DNA of 64,000 nt from Lapidilactobacillus bayanensis (GTDB taxonomy: Bacteria > Bacillota > Bacilli > Lactobacillales > Lactobacillaceae). Below the pieces are notes generated by a model. That model saw nothing but the letters and a program-made list of their open reading frames with translations, did no database searches and was not told the origin of the DNA. Below, in pieces: positions 51,374 to 61,049 of this stretch (position 1 is its first letter; each line of letters starts with the position of its first letter). The position numbers were made by a program, and so were the translations under genes. The stretch spans positions 34,140 to 98,139 of the forward strand of contig NZ_RHOX01000008.1 in the NCBI RefSeq assembly GCF_003946695.1, given 5' to 3'.

Positions 51374-52678
51374 TTAATTAAGGCGATCCTCATCGGATGT
51401 CACCCGCACGTTTTTAAATTGATGATGTTTATCAACTAAGACTTTAAAACCACCCTGTAGGACGCGCTTTGTTCCTGGGTTCAATGGTTTCTCAATCCAG
51501 GTTGCATCTGCAATACTGAATTCGATTTCTGATGCATCTTCATAGGTCGCACGAATTGAAGTCACGACGCCATAAAATTCTGTCTGAACTTTCGTTGCCT
51601 TGCCAAATTGATTCACAAAATCATTTTGTTGGAAAAATTTGGCTTTGTTATTGGTAATTAAGACTAGATCAAGATCTGATTCTGGCTTCTGTGTACCACG
51701 AGCATATGAACCCACTACGATTAAGCTATCAATATCTTCATCATGCTGACCCCAGTCAACTAACTGACTTTCCAGCTGCTGCAACAAACTGGCATTATTT
51801 TGATCAAAGTAAGTTGCCAGGTCAGTTTCATCTTTACTACGCAAATAAGTTAATGGTACTTGATCGAGCGCCAATAGAGGTTGATAGTTAAAATTCAATT
51901 TATCTCCGACCAGTTTTAGGGCCGTGTTCTCTAGTTGGGTCATGGTCTTCAATGACGCATAGATAGCGTTAGTGCTACTAGTATCAAAGGTGTCTAACAC
52001 ATGTCTTTGCACTTTAGGTGGCAAGAATTTCAAGGTTTGTTGATTTTGCTTACCGTAGCTGCGTTCGAAACCATGATTGGTAGCCACGCCCCAAGTTAAC
52101 ATTCGAATTAATTCCTCGCGCGTTAGATTTAAATAAAACTGGGCTAAGAAATTTTCTTGACGCACTGTTGCTTTAAGTGTGTTGACAAATTCCCACCAGA
52201 ATTCCTTCACTGAACTGCTAAACATCTTTTCAGAAGGACGATCTAACCAATATTGCCGATCGTTAGGATGTAATGACTCTGTCACGCGACCATCCTTATC
52301 ACCAACGATACGTGTTAATGTATCTTCAGATAAATAGCCTTTTAATTGCTGTAAAGGTCGGAACTGCCAATCAATCCGCAGTCCGCTCTGGTATAGAACT
52401 AAGAAATTATGGCGACCAGCAAGATCCAATTCCTCAGGTGGATAAAGTCCGTCATGACCTGGCTCAGTCGCTAAGAGAATCTCGCCGAATTGATCCATGA
52501 ATGAGTGATCGTTCACATATTTAGCAACGTTGTCCGTAAAAAAGACCACATCATAATCTTTAAACTTATCGTCTAAGACATTAGGATTAGTACGGGAGCC
52601 ATTCAGACCAAATACACGAATATCTTCATTGTTATTGAAAAAATTCTGAAACTTTAACATCATTTGTTCTTGTTTCAA
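51374..52678 (-). CDS. Double nucleotidyltransferase: ANT(6)-like domain fused to a second NTase
   Basis: A 434-residue protein. The first 280 residues look like the AadE/ANT(6) streptomycin adenylyltransferase family (FGLNGSRTNPNVLDDKFKDY, then DVVFF, EELDLAGRHNFLVLY, RIDWQF, VTESLHPNDRQYW, FWWEFVNTLKATVR). The last 110 residues are another polymerase-beta-type nucleotidyltransferase with the complete motif GSYARGTQKPESDLDL and the third acid in EIEFSIAD. The family usually ends after the first domain, so this is a fusion. Resistance activity is not assured. The start is TTG 52678 behind AAGGAG with a spacing of seven; the open frame extends further without support. Confidence 0.82.
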   Translation of the reverse strand: MKQEQMMLKFQNFFNNNEDIRVFGLNGSRTNPNVLDDKFKDYDVVFFTDNVAKYVNDHSFMDQFGEILLATEPGHDGLYPPEELDLAGRHNFLVLYQSGLRIDWQFRPLQQLKGYLSEDTLTRIVGDKDGRVTESLHPNDRQYWLDRPSEKMFSSSVKEFWWEFVNTLKATVRQENFLAQFYLNLTREELIRMLTWGVATNHGFERSYGKQNQQTLKFLPPKVQRHVLDTFDTSSTNAIYASLKTMTQLENTALKLVGDKLNFNYQPLLALDQVPLTYLRSKDETDLATYFDQNNASLLQQLESQLVDWGQHDEDIDSLIVVGSYARGTQKPESDLDLVLITNNKAKFFQQNDFVNQFGKATKVQTEFYGVVTSIRATYEDASEIEFSIADATWIEKPLNPGTKRVLQGGFKVLVDKHHQFKNVRVTSDEDRLN

Positions 52679-52767
52679 AGTAATTCTCCTTTTTAAATTC
52701 CACATTTCAATGCAATCAATCAACGCCCACAATATACCACAATCAAGATGCTCATGGTCAACAAAAA

Positions 52768-52799
52768 AGAGGCCAGCAGACTTAGGTCGCTTACCTCTT
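52768..52799 (-). terminator. ppaC terminator
   Basis: On the minus strand AAGAGG and CCTCTT arms enclose an inner stem GACCTAAGTC-like loop and are followed by TTTTGTTG. Confidence 0.7.
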
Positions 52800-52823
52800 A
52801 TTTTAACATATTCAGAATTAAAA

Positions 52824-53753
52824 TTAGTATGCTTCTGTTAATTGTGGGACGATTTGTTTCTTACGTGAAACAACGCCAGGAAGCAAGACGCGATTGTTAA
52901 CCACTTGCTTGTCAAAAGCCTTTTCAAAAGCAGCAATACCGGTTTCAGAACCGATGACAATAGCTTCCGAGTCACTATTTAAGATATTCGTCATTAAGAG
53001 GACGAATAAATCATAATTTTCGGCAGCATTCTCATCGTTAATGACGGCTTCAAACGCAGCTTGACGAGCTAGGACGCTGTCTAAATCAACAGTGTTTACT
53101 TGAGCAACACGTACTTTTTTGCCTTTAAGTTCAAAGGTCTTGGCATCCATATCCACTAATGCTTGCTCAGACTTGCTAGAAAGATCAGTTCCAGCCTTCA
53201 ACATGTCTAAGCCATATGTCTCATAATCAACATCAGCAAGCTTAGCAAGGTCTACAACTGCGTCACGATCCGTCTGCGTTGTTGTCGGTGACTTGAAGAG
53301 TAAAGTATCAGAGATGATTGAAGAAAGCATGAGACCCGCAATTTTGGCGGGAATAGTGATACCATTCTCATGATATAACTTCCAAATTACCGTACTGCAA
53401 CAACCCAGCGGTTCTGCACGATAGAAAATTGGGTCAGATGTATTAAAGTTATTGATGCGATGGTGGTCAACAACGTGAGTTACTGTGACATCAGCAATGT
53501 CACTGACACTTTGTTGTGGTTCATTATGATCGACTAACATGACCTTGGTAACTTCATCACTCGCACGTGTGATTACTCGTGGTGCCTCTTGGTTGAAGTG
53601 TGCTAAAACATATTTAGTTTCTTCATTCGGTTCACCCAAGGCAACCGCTTCTGTGTCGTAACCGAGTTGTCTTTGCAAATAAGCATACGAAATTGCTGTA
53701 CAAATTGCGTCAGTATCTGGATTTTGATGTCCGAAGACCAATTCTTTTGCCAT
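52824..53753 (-). CDS. ppaC: Manganese-dependent inorganic pyrophosphatase
   Basis: A 309-residue family II pyrophosphatase (DHH superfamily) that hydrolyses PPi to drive biosynthesis. Motifs: GHQNPDTDAICTAI (metal His and Asp), MLVDHNEPQQS, the DHH box VTHVVDHHRINNF, MLSSIISDTLLFKSPT and the C-terminal substrate site SRKKQIVP. Length is standard. ATG 53753 is preceded by AAAGGAG. Monocistronic, with its own terminator. Confidence 0.97.
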   Translation of the reverse strand: MAKELVFGHQNPDTDAICTAISYAYLQRQLGYDTEAVALGEPNEETKYVLAHFNQEAPRVITRASDEVTKVMLVDHNEPQQSVSDIADVTVTHVVDHHRINNFNTSDPIFYRAEPLGCCSTVIWKLYHENGITIPAKIAGLMLSSIISDTLLFKSPTTTQTDRDAVVDLAKLADVDYETYGLDMLKAGTDLSSKSEQALVDMDAKTFELKGKKVRVAQVNTVDLDSVLARQAAFEAVINDENAAENYDLFVLLMTNILNSDSEAIVIGSETGIAAFEKAFDKQVVNNRVLLPGVVSRKKQIVPQLTEAY

Positions 53754-53785
53754 TACTATAAAACTCCTTTTTAAATCAGATAAGT

Positions 53786-54760
53786 CTATTTTACCCCAAA
53801 ACTGTGAGATTCGACATCACTTAAAACAGATAAATAATCTTTTTTGCTAAAAAACTTGTCCCATTCTTCGAAGAATAGTTTAATGCGAGGAATATTAATC
53901 TTGTCATTGCGGTAAACAAACGACATATCAAACGAGATTGCAGGATCAAATTCAGCATGATGCATCGTGATCTCGTGTTCATGAGCTAAAAAGAAAGTAT
54001 AAGGTAAGGCAGTGACGTAATCACGAGCTTGAGCAAAGCGAATAATTGAAAATGGTGACGTAAATTGACCCTTAATTTCGGGTTCATCTACCATTTTATT
54101 CTTAAAGACTTCAGTCAATAATTGTGAAATGAAGTAATCTGGCGGATAACCGACCCAATTATTCTTGGCAGCCGCAGCTAATTTAACCTTTTTGCGATTG
54201 GCAAGTTTATCATTATGATGTAAGAAAACCAAATGATCGTCTGAGATCTTCTTCGTTGCATAAGCGCGCCAGTTCTTAATACTCTCGTCTGGAACATACA
54301 TCACTGCGAGATCAATCTGATTGTTCTCTAACCGATCCCAAATCTCGTGACGCGTCAACAAGTCGAAGCTGATTTTGACGTCAGGATACAACTCATTGAA
54401 ATGAACGAAGAACCGCTCAAAACCAATTGTTTCCATTGAGGATAAGAAGCCAATGCTAATGGGACCTTCAGTGGCACTGGTTGATTGTTGAACCTTGTCT
54501 AACGCACTATTGACGATTTCAAAAATCTGCTGTGTCGTTGCGAGCATTGTCCGGCCGGCATCAGACAAATAGAGTTTCTTGCCGATTGAAAAGAAAACTG
54601 GTGCGCCGACAGTCCGTTCAAGTTTCTTAATTTGTTGCGTTAAGGCAGGTTGAGTAATTCCTAAGATTTGCGCAGCTTGCGTGTAATTCATGGTTTCAGC
54701 AAGTTGCAGAAAATATGTCAATGTCTTAGATGCGAAGAGATTTTCCTGTCGCGTCTTCAT
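53786..54760 (-). CDS. LysR-family transcriptional regulator
   Basis: A 324-residue LTTR: N-terminal winged helix-turn-helix (YTQAAQILGITQPALTQQIKKLER, about residues 20-43) and a periplasmic-binding-like effector domain. GGGGGAACG precedes ATG 54760; the frame runs 24 codons further upstream without a site. The gene lies downstream of pflB and pflA in the same direction but after a terminator (54816-54846), so it has its own transcript. Its ligand and targets are unknown; control of pfl or ppaC is only a guess from position. Confidence 0.88.
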   Translation of the reverse strand: MKTRQENLFASKTLTYFLQLAETMNYTQAAQILGITQPALTQQIKKLERTVGAPVFFSIGKKLYLSDAGRTMLATTQQIFEIVNSALDKVQQSTSATEGPISIGFLSSMETIGFERFFVHFNELYPDVKISFDLLTRHEIWDRLENNQIDLAVMYVPDESIKNWRAYATKKISDDHLVFLHHNDKLANRKKVKLAAAAKNNWVGYPPDYFISQLLTEVFKNKMVDEPEIKGQFTSPFSIIRFAQARDYVTALPYTFFLAHEHEITMHHAEFDPAISFDMSFVYRNDKINIPRIKLFFEEWDKFFSKKDYLSVLSDVESHSFGVK

Positions 54761-54815
54761 ATACGTTCCCCCGTTGATATTAATATAAACTTTATCATTA
54801 TAATAATATAAGTCT

Positions 54816-54846
54816 AAAAAAAGAGCAACCAAAATGGCCGCTCTTT
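54816..54846 (-). terminator. pflA terminator
   Basis: On the minus strand AAAAGAGC and GCTCTTTT arms with a loop containing CC/GG pairs, followed by TTTTTTAG. Confidence 0.85.
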
Positions 54847-54865
54847 TAACAATTAGCTTAACTTA

Positions 54866-55660
54866 TTACGCATTAATGGGATAAGTGCGCCAACCTTGAT
54901 AATCATCGACGTGCAAATAATTCTCAGCATTGACGACTCGATCATGAGTTGGTGGCTCGATTCCCTTCAACGGATAGTCAATTCCTAAATCTTCGTATTT
55001 AACAACACCCATTGTGTGGTAGGGTAAAATTTCAACCTTATCAACATAATTCAATGTTTTAATATATTCGCCTAATTCTTTAAGATTCTCGTCAAAGTCT
55101 GTTCGTTCTGGTACCAAGACGTGACGGATCCACATATGGTGACCATTCTCAGACATATATTGAATCATGGCCAGAATCGGCTCGTTATTAAAGCCGGTTA
55201 AGCGTTTATGCCGATCAGTATCAATCTGCTTGATATCGACCATTGAAACGTCGGTTACAGCCATTAGGCGCTTAAACTTATTAAACCAGGGTTGTTTATA
55301 AGTGAAAGGCTGACCACATGTATCAAGACAAGTATTGATTCCCAGTGCTTTAGCCTTGGTGAATAAATCAATTAGAAAGTCAATCTGCAGTAGTGATTCA
55401 CCACCACTACACGTGATGCCCCCCTGCTTGCCCCAAAAAGCGCGATATTTAGCAGCTTCTTGTAATAGTGTATCCGCATCGATTTCATCACCAGTACCGA
55501 TATTCCAAGTGTCAGGGTTGTGGCAGAATTCGCAACGCATGCGACAGCCTTGTAAAAAGGCAACAAAACGAATACCAGGTCCATCAACAGAACCGAACGT
55601 TTCGATAGAGTGAACATAGCCGATCACTGGTTTAGTTACAGTTGCAGTCGCTGTATCCAT
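54866..55660 (-). CDS. pflA: Pyruvate formate-lyase-activating enzyme
   Basis: A 264-residue radical SAM enzyme that abstracts hydrogen from the PflB glycine. The iron-sulfur motif C-x3-C-x2-C is CRMRCEFCHNP near residue 35, after GPGIRFVAFLQG; GGITCSGGESLLQ and the later IRHVLVPERTDF complete the fold. The start at ATG 55660 follows GGAAAGG at nine bases; upstream in-frame ATGs have no site. It lies 240 bases after pflB with a terminator between them, so pflA may be partly independent or depend on readthrough. Confidence 0.96.
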   Translation of the reverse strand: MDTATATVTKPVIGYVHSIETFGSVDGPGIRFVAFLQGCRMRCEFCHNPDTWNIGTGDEIDADTLLQEAAKYRAFWGKQGGITCSGGESLLQIDFLIDLFTKAKALGINTCLDTCGQPFTYKQPWFNKFKRLMAVTDVSMVDIKQIDTDRHKRLTGFNNEPILAMIQYMSENGHHMWIRHVLVPERTDFDENLKELGEYIKTLNYVDKVEILPYHTMGVVKYEDLGIDYPLKGIEPPTHDRVVNAENYLHVDDYQGWRTYPINA

Positions 55661-55822
55661 GAAAATCATCCTTTCCAAAAGCAAACAATCCGTGTGAGCA
55701 GCACTGATTGGTCTCACTCATTATCAATTGTACACTAGACAACAACTGTTTTAAATCAAATCAATGAATTGTCGTGTCTAAACACAATTAGTCTTATTTC
55801 ACAATTCTCTTTCAAGAAAGCA

Positions 55823-55855
55823 AAAGGAACCTGGGATAATATCCCAGATCCCTTT
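55823..55855 (-). terminator. pflB terminator
   Basis: AAAGG.-CTGGGAT and ATCCCAG-.CCTTT arms around a three-base loop. It separates pflB from pflA. Confidence 0.82.
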
Positions 55856-55897
55856 CGTCAAAAAATGTGAGTGTACTTAATTCAATTAAAGCAACGA

Positions 55898-58159
55898 TTA
55901 CATTTCTTCGAAGTAAGTCCGTGAAATGACGTCATCTTGTTGTTCCTTAGTTAAGTCTGCGAAGTAGACACAATAACCAGAAACACGAACGGTTAATGTT
56001 GGGTATTCTTCTGGGTGCTTTTGAGCATCAATTAAAGTCTCACGGTTGAAGACGTTAATGTTCAAATGCATACCTTCATTTTCCATATAACCATCGATCA
56101 TGTTAACTAATGTCTCTTTACGAGCTTCATCATCATGACCAAGTGTATTTGGTGTGACACCAAATGTGTTAGAAATACCATCAGTTGCGTAATGGTATGG
56201 CATCTTAGCTGTTGAAAGTAATGATGCTAATGCACCGTTCTTTTCAGCACCGTAAGCTGGGTTAGCACCTGGTGAGAATGGTTCGCCCTTTTGACGGCCA
56301 TTAGGTGTTGTACCAGTGTTCTTACCATAAACAACGTTTGATGTAATTGTCAAGATTGATGTTGACAATTTAGCACCGCGATAAAGATGATGAGTGTTCA
56401 TCTTTTCGTAGAAATGTTGTACAAGCCAAACACCAATTTGGTCTGCGCGATCATCATTGTTACCGTAACGTGGATAATCTTCATTATCAGCTTTGAAGTC
56501 TACAGCAGTACCCTTCTCATCACGAATAACTTTAACATGTCCATATTTAATAGCAGAAATAGAATCTACAGCATGTGAGAAGCCTGACAAACCAGTAGCA
56601 AATGTTCGGTCAAGACGAGTATCCTTCAAAGCCATTTGTGCTGATTCATAATAATACTTGTCATGCATGTAATGGATTGCGTTCAATGAGTTAACATAAA
56701 CATCAGCTAACCAGTCCATCATTGGATCAAGTTTCTTCATGAATTCATCATAGTCGATATATTCACTAGTAATTGGTGCATATGCAGGTCCAACTTGTTC
56801 TTCGGCAATTTCATCAACACCACCGTTGATTGTGTAAAGAATTGTCTTAGCCATGTTAGCACGAGCACCGAAGAACTGCATACCAGTAGCAATAGGTTGT
56901 GCAGATACACAGCAAGCAATACCGTAGTAATCTGTTCCCCATTCGTCTTTAAGCATTTCGTCGTTTTCGTATTGAATCGTTGAACTTGTGATCGAAACTT
57001 CAGTCGCATACTTCTTGAAGCCTTCAGGCAACTTGTCGTTCCATAACAATGTAATGTTTGGTTCTGGAGCAGCGCCCATGTTTTCCAATGTCTTCAAGAA
57101 ACGGAAAGCAGTCTTGGTAACATGATGACGGCCGTCCATACCAGTACCAGCAAGTGTTAAAGTGGCCCAGATTGGATCACCTGAGAATAATGAGTTGTAT
57201 TCTGTTGTCCGGATAAAGCGAACCAAACGTAACTTCATTACTAAATGATCAATTAATTCTTGTGCTTGCTCTTCGTTTAACACACCGCGCTTCAAATCAC
57301 GATTGATATAAGCTTCGATTGTCGTGTCAATACGACCAACGGACATAGCAGCACCGTTTTGAGTTTTAACAGAAGCTAGGTAACCAAAGTAAATCCATTG
57401 AATAGCTTCTTGAGCAGTTTCAGCTGGTTTACTGATATCGTAGCCGTATTCAGCAGCCATTTCTTTCATTTGGCTTAAGGCACGATATTGTTCTTGAACT
57501 TCTTCGCGGAGTTGGATGACTTCGTTAGTCATTTCACCGTCACCAATGTTAGCAAAGTCATGAGCCTTAACAGCCATTAACTTATCGATACCATAGATGG
57601 CAATCCGTGGAAGATCTGGAATTAAACGGCCACGTGCATAAGCATCTGGCAAACCAGTAACGATCTTGTAGTGACGAGCTTTACGCATAGCAGGTGTATA
57701 AACATCAAAAACACCTTGGTTATGAGTTTTGCGGTCTTCAGTGAAGATTTTGTGCATTTCAGGATCTGTCTTGAAACCATAAGCAGTTAATGCATCTTCA
57801 GCCATACGGATACCACCAAATGGCATGAATGCACGTTTCAAAGGCTTGTCAGTTTGCAAACCAACAATTGTTTCAAGATCTTTGTCGAGATAGCCAGCTT
57901 TATGTGAAGTGATTGTTGCAACAATGTTATTGTCAGCGTCTAAGACGCCACCAACTTCACGTTCCTTTTTCTTAAGATCCAGGACAATTTTGTTTAGTTT
58001 AGTTGTAGCATCAGTTGGACCAGCCAAGAAAGACTCGTCGCCATCATATTGGACCAAGTTTCTGTTGATGAAATCGCGAACATTGATTGTCTTTTGCCAA
58101 TCGCCACCGACAAAACCTTCCCAGTAACTAGGAGTGGCTTGTTTTTCCATCTGTTTCAT
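55898..58159 (-). CDS. pflB: Formate C-acetyltransferase (pyruvate formate-lyase)
   Basis: A 753-residue glycyl-radical enzyme that turns pyruvate and CoA into acetyl-CoA and formate under anaerobiosis, an alternative to lactate formation that saves ATP. The active-site Cys-Cys pair is in [11 protein letters not shown], and the radical Gly is in [13 protein letters not shown] close to the C-terminus. [19 protein letters not shown] is the usual N-terminus; ATG 58159 lies behind GGAGG, and the in-frame extension upstream crosses the promoter. Formate can feed fhs in this window. Confidence 0.97.
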   Translation of the reverse strand: MKQMEKQATPSYWEGFVGGDWQKTINVRDFINRNLVQYDGDESFLAGPTDATTKLNKIVLDLKKKEREVGGVLDADNNIVATITSHKAGYLDKDLETIVGLQTDKPLKRAFMPFGGIRMAEDALTAYGFKTDPEMHKIFTEDRKTHNQGVFDVYTPAMRKARHYKIVTGLPDAYARGRLIPDLPRIAIYGIDKLMAVKAHDFANIGDGEMTNEVIQLREEVQEQYRALSQMKEMAAEYGYDISKPAETAQEAIQWIYFGYLASVKTQNGAAMSVGRIDTTIEAYINRDLKRGVLNEEQAQELIDHLVMKLRLVRFIRTTEYNSLFSGDPIWATLTLAGTGMDGRHHVTKTAFRFLKTLENMGAAPEPNITLLWNDKLPEGFKKYATEVSITSSTIQYENDEMLKDEWGTDYYGIACCVSAQPIATGMQFFGARANMAKTILYTINGGVDEIAEEQVGPAYAPITSEYIDYDEFMKKLDPMMDWLADVYVNSLNAIHYMHDKYYYESAQMALKDTRLDRTFATGLSGFSHAVDSISAIKYGHVKVIRDEKGTAVDFKADNEDYPRYGNNDDRADQIGVWLVQHFYEKMNTHHLYRGAKLSTSILTITSNVVYGKNTGTTPNGRQKGEPFSPGANPAYGAEKNGALASLLSTAKMPYHYATDGISNTFGVTPNTLGHDDEARKETLVNMIDGYMENEGMHLNINVFNRETLIDAQKHPEEYPTLTVRVSGYCVYFADLTKEQQDDVISRTYFEEM

Positions 58160-58207
58160 TGTGTGCCTCCATGTATATATAAGTTTTACAACACTTTTTA
58201 CATCCTT

Positions 58208-58235
58208 AGTATAACATGCCACAACAATAATGCAA
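58208..58235 (-). promoter_or_regulatory. pflB promoter
   Basis: On the minus strand TTGCAT and TATACT are 16 bases apart, with TG one base before the -10 box (extended -10). No clear regulatory palindrome was found beside it. Confidence 0.75.
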
Positions 58236-58439
58236 ACCTTTTCTTAGATTTTTCTCAAAAAATGTAAGTGCTTAGAATTCCGTTAAAGCTGCCTTTCTAA
58301 TTCAAAAATGGAAATCAGCCTAATTATTACATGCTAATTTCATTGATTTCTTTCATTTGTTTTATAACAGTTTTTAACTGCTGTTTCACAACAGCAAATA
58401 TTCTACACAGCGCTGTTTTTACCTACTTAGGCAATAAAA

Positions 58440-58484
58440 TAAGACTGGTTATTTGTTAATTGTTTAACGAAATAATCAGTCTTA
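58440..58484 (-). terminator. parEC terminator
   Basis: TAAGACTG.TTATTT and AAATAA.CAGTCTTA arms; on the minus strand a TTTTATT tail follows. Confidence 0.85.
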
Positions 58485-58560
58485 GCTAAATTGTTTTATG
58501 ATTGGTTTTCATTAATTGGCGGTCTTTGATAGACCATTTCCAAGTTTAATGGGCTGCTAA

Positions 58561-61044
58561 TTAAACTTGAGTTGTGGGATCGTCTAACTGTTCTGTTAAT
58601 AATTCGATGCGAATTGGTGCACCAACTTGTTCTGAATCCAAGATAAAACTGCCATTTGAATACCGATCATTCGTCGGAACGTCCGCTGTGTGTAAAGCAA
58701 CGACCTCATTTTGATTCGTATAAATATTGATCTGTTGATCGCCACCTAATAATAGTTGGGTCGCCACAATCTCATGCGGATAACGTTTTAATTGGCGCAA
58801 GACTTGCAATCCGCGCAACGCCCGATTGCTTAATGGTAATTCAGTAAGTGGCATCTTCTTGAAGGCACCGCGTTGTGTCAAAATACCAAGCATTGGCCCA
58901 GCACCGACTTGTTCTTTGGTCAAGGCCCAAGCGTTAACCAACACATCGCCATCTTTTAAATTCATTCCTTTGACACCAGCGGCCTTAGCCCCAACGACCG
59001 GTACATCGCTTAATGCGAAATGCAAGCCGTAAGCATGGCGACTGAATAAGTAAATTTCTGCAAAGACTGCTTCTTCAGGCAACAAGTATTGGACGTTGAG
59101 TACTTGAGCATCAGCTTGCTTCAATTTAATTACGGTTTGCGGTCGTGTCCGGTATGTCCGTCCAGGCAATAGATTATCAAAATCAACCTGTTTAACATAA
59201 CCATCAGATGTGGTCAGCACAAATTGGCCATTTTGATTCAAATCAGAATAAACGTAAGCCGCTAAAACCGACTCAGCAGCATCTAAACCGACATCTTGTG
59301 AGAGATGTTGGCCCATATCTTTCCACTTACTGTCGTTAATCTCATGAACCGGCCGATAGATTAAATTACCCTTAGTTGTGAAGATGAACAAATGATCTAA
59401 GGTATTAACACTGCCCTCAAAAATTGGAAAGTCTTCAGTCTTTAAGCCATTATCGGCAGCGCCAGTTGCTTGATAAGAACGCAAGCTACTACGCTTGATA
59501 TAGCCATCATGACTCACTAACAATTCAACTTCTTCAGAAGTAACCATCACACTAGTGTCAATATTTAACGACTGCACTTTTGCTTCAATCGTTGTTAAAC
59601 GTTGACCGGGAAAATCATGTTTAATTTGTTGCAGTTCTTTTTTAATGACACGATCTAAGGTTTTTGCATCACCTAAGATTTTTTGATAACCAGCGATCTG
59701 CTCGGAAAGTTCTTGATGTTCAGCTTCCAATGCAGTGACGTCGGTATTGGTCAGCCGATAAAGCTGTAAGGAAACAATCGCCTCAGCCTGTACTTCAGTA
59801 AATTGATATTCCTTGATCAAATTTTGTTTGGCGTCACCTTTATTTTTACTACCACGAATAATTCGGATCACTTCATCGAGAATTGACAACGCCCGAATTA
59901 AACCTTCAACAATATGTTGCCGTTTTTGAGCCTTTTCCAAGTCGAATTGAGTTCGCTTGGTAATAACGTCGCGTTGGTGCGTCAAGTACGCATCTAGTGC
60001 TTGTTTCAAACCGATTTGTTGGGGACGAAGATCGGCGATAGCAACCATATTGAAATTATACGAAATTTGTAAATCAGTATTTTTGAACAAGTAGTTCAGA
60101 ATACCTTCAGCGTCAGCGTTGCGTTTCAATTCAACGACGATCCGCAAACCAGTGCGGTCAGTTTCGTCACGTACTTCGGAAATGCCATCCACTTTTTTAG
60201 TGACACGCAGTTCATCAATTTTTTTAACTAGCAGGGCCTTATTCACTTCGTAAGGTAACTCAGTGATGATAATTTGTTGCCGTTGGCTGCGCATGGACTC
60301 AATTGCCGTCTTAGAACGTAGGACCACGCGACCGCGTCCAGTTTGATAGGCTTCTTTGACCCCTTCCGCGCCTTGCAAAATACCGCCAGTGGGAAAATCC
60401 GGGCCAGGAATGAACTGCATCAAATCGTCTAAGGTTGCATCAGGATGCGCCATTAAATAAACGACGGCATCAATTACCTCGCCTAAATTATGAGGTGGGA
60501 TTTCCGTCGCGTAACCTGCTGAAATACCTGAAGAGCCATTAACCAATAAATTGGGGAAATGGGCCGGCAAAACAGTTGGTTCCTCAGTCGTATCATCAAA
60601 GTTTAAAACCATGTTAACGGTCTTTTTATCAATATCACGTAAAAGCTCGCCGGCAATTTTACTCAAACGAGCTTCGGTGTAACGCATAGCAGCCGGCGGA
60701 TCACCATCCATTGAACCATTGTTACCGTGCATTTCAATTAAGGGTTCGCGTAATTTCCAATTTTGGCTCATTCGGACCATGGATTCATAGATTGAACTGT
60801 CACCATGGGGATGGAAATTACCCATGACATTACCCACCGACTTAGCCGACTTCCGGAAGTCATGATCATATGTGTTACCATCTTGGTTCATGGCAAACAA
60901 AATTCGCCGCTGAACTGGTTTTAAACCATCACGAATATCTGGTAAAGCCCGTTCTTGAATAATATATTTGGAGTAACGGCTAAAACGTTCACCCATAACG
61001 GTTTCAAGTGATAATTCTTCAATTTTTCCTGTTTGATCAGCCAT
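58561..61044 (-). CDS. parC: DNA topoisomerase IV subunit A
   Basis: An 827-residue ParC, the DNA-cutting subunit of topoisomerase IV, which unlinks daughter chromosomes. The active-site Tyr122 is in AAMRYTEARLSK. The quinolone region reads HPHGDSSIYESMVR, with the susceptible-type Ser84 and Glu87 (numbered here). The C-terminal half holds the DNA-wrapping beta-pinwheel. A GTG at 61053 is in frame, but ATG 61044 gives the usual MADQTGKIEEL start, with AAAGGTGA in the end of parE. It is co-transcribed with parE. Confidence 0.97.
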   Translation of the reverse strand: MADQTGKIEELSLETVMGERFSRYSKYIIQERALPDIRDGLKPVQRRILFAMNQDGNTYDHDFRKSAKSVGNVMGNFHPHGDSSIYESMVRMSQNWKLREPLIEMHGNNGSMDGDPPAAMRYTEARLSKIAGELLRDIDKKTVNMVLNFDDTTEEPTVLPAHFPNLLVNGSSGISAGYATEIPPHNLGEVIDAVVYLMAHPDATLDDLMQFIPGPDFPTGGILQGAEGVKEAYQTGRGRVVLRSKTAIESMRSQRQQIIITELPYEVNKALLVKKIDELRVTKKVDGISEVRDETDRTGLRIVVELKRNADAEGILNYLFKNTDLQISYNFNMVAIADLRPQQIGLKQALDAYLTHQRDVITKRTQFDLEKAQKRQHIVEGLIRALSILDEVIRIIRGSKNKGDAKQNLIKEYQFTEVQAEAIVSLQLYRLTNTDVTALEAEHQELSEQIAGYQKILGDAKTLDRVIKKELQQIKHDFPGQRLTTIEAKVQSLNIDTSVMVTSEEVELLVSHDGYIKRSSLRSYQATGAADNGLKTEDFPIFEGSVNTLDHLFIFTTKGNLIYRPVHEINDSKWKDMGQHLSQDVGLDAAESVLAAYVYSDLNQNGQFVLTTSDGYVKQVDFDNLLPGRTYRTRPQTVIKLKQADAQVLNVQYLLPEEAVFAEIYLFSRHAYGLHFALSDVPVVGAKAAGVKGMNLKDGDVLVNAWALTKEQVGAGPMLGILTQRGAFKKMPLTELPLSNRALRGLQVLRQLKRYPHEIVATQLLLGGDQQINIYTNQNEVVALHTADVPTNDRYSNGSFILDSEQVGAPIRIELLTEQLDDPTTQV

Positions 61045-61049
61045 TAACT

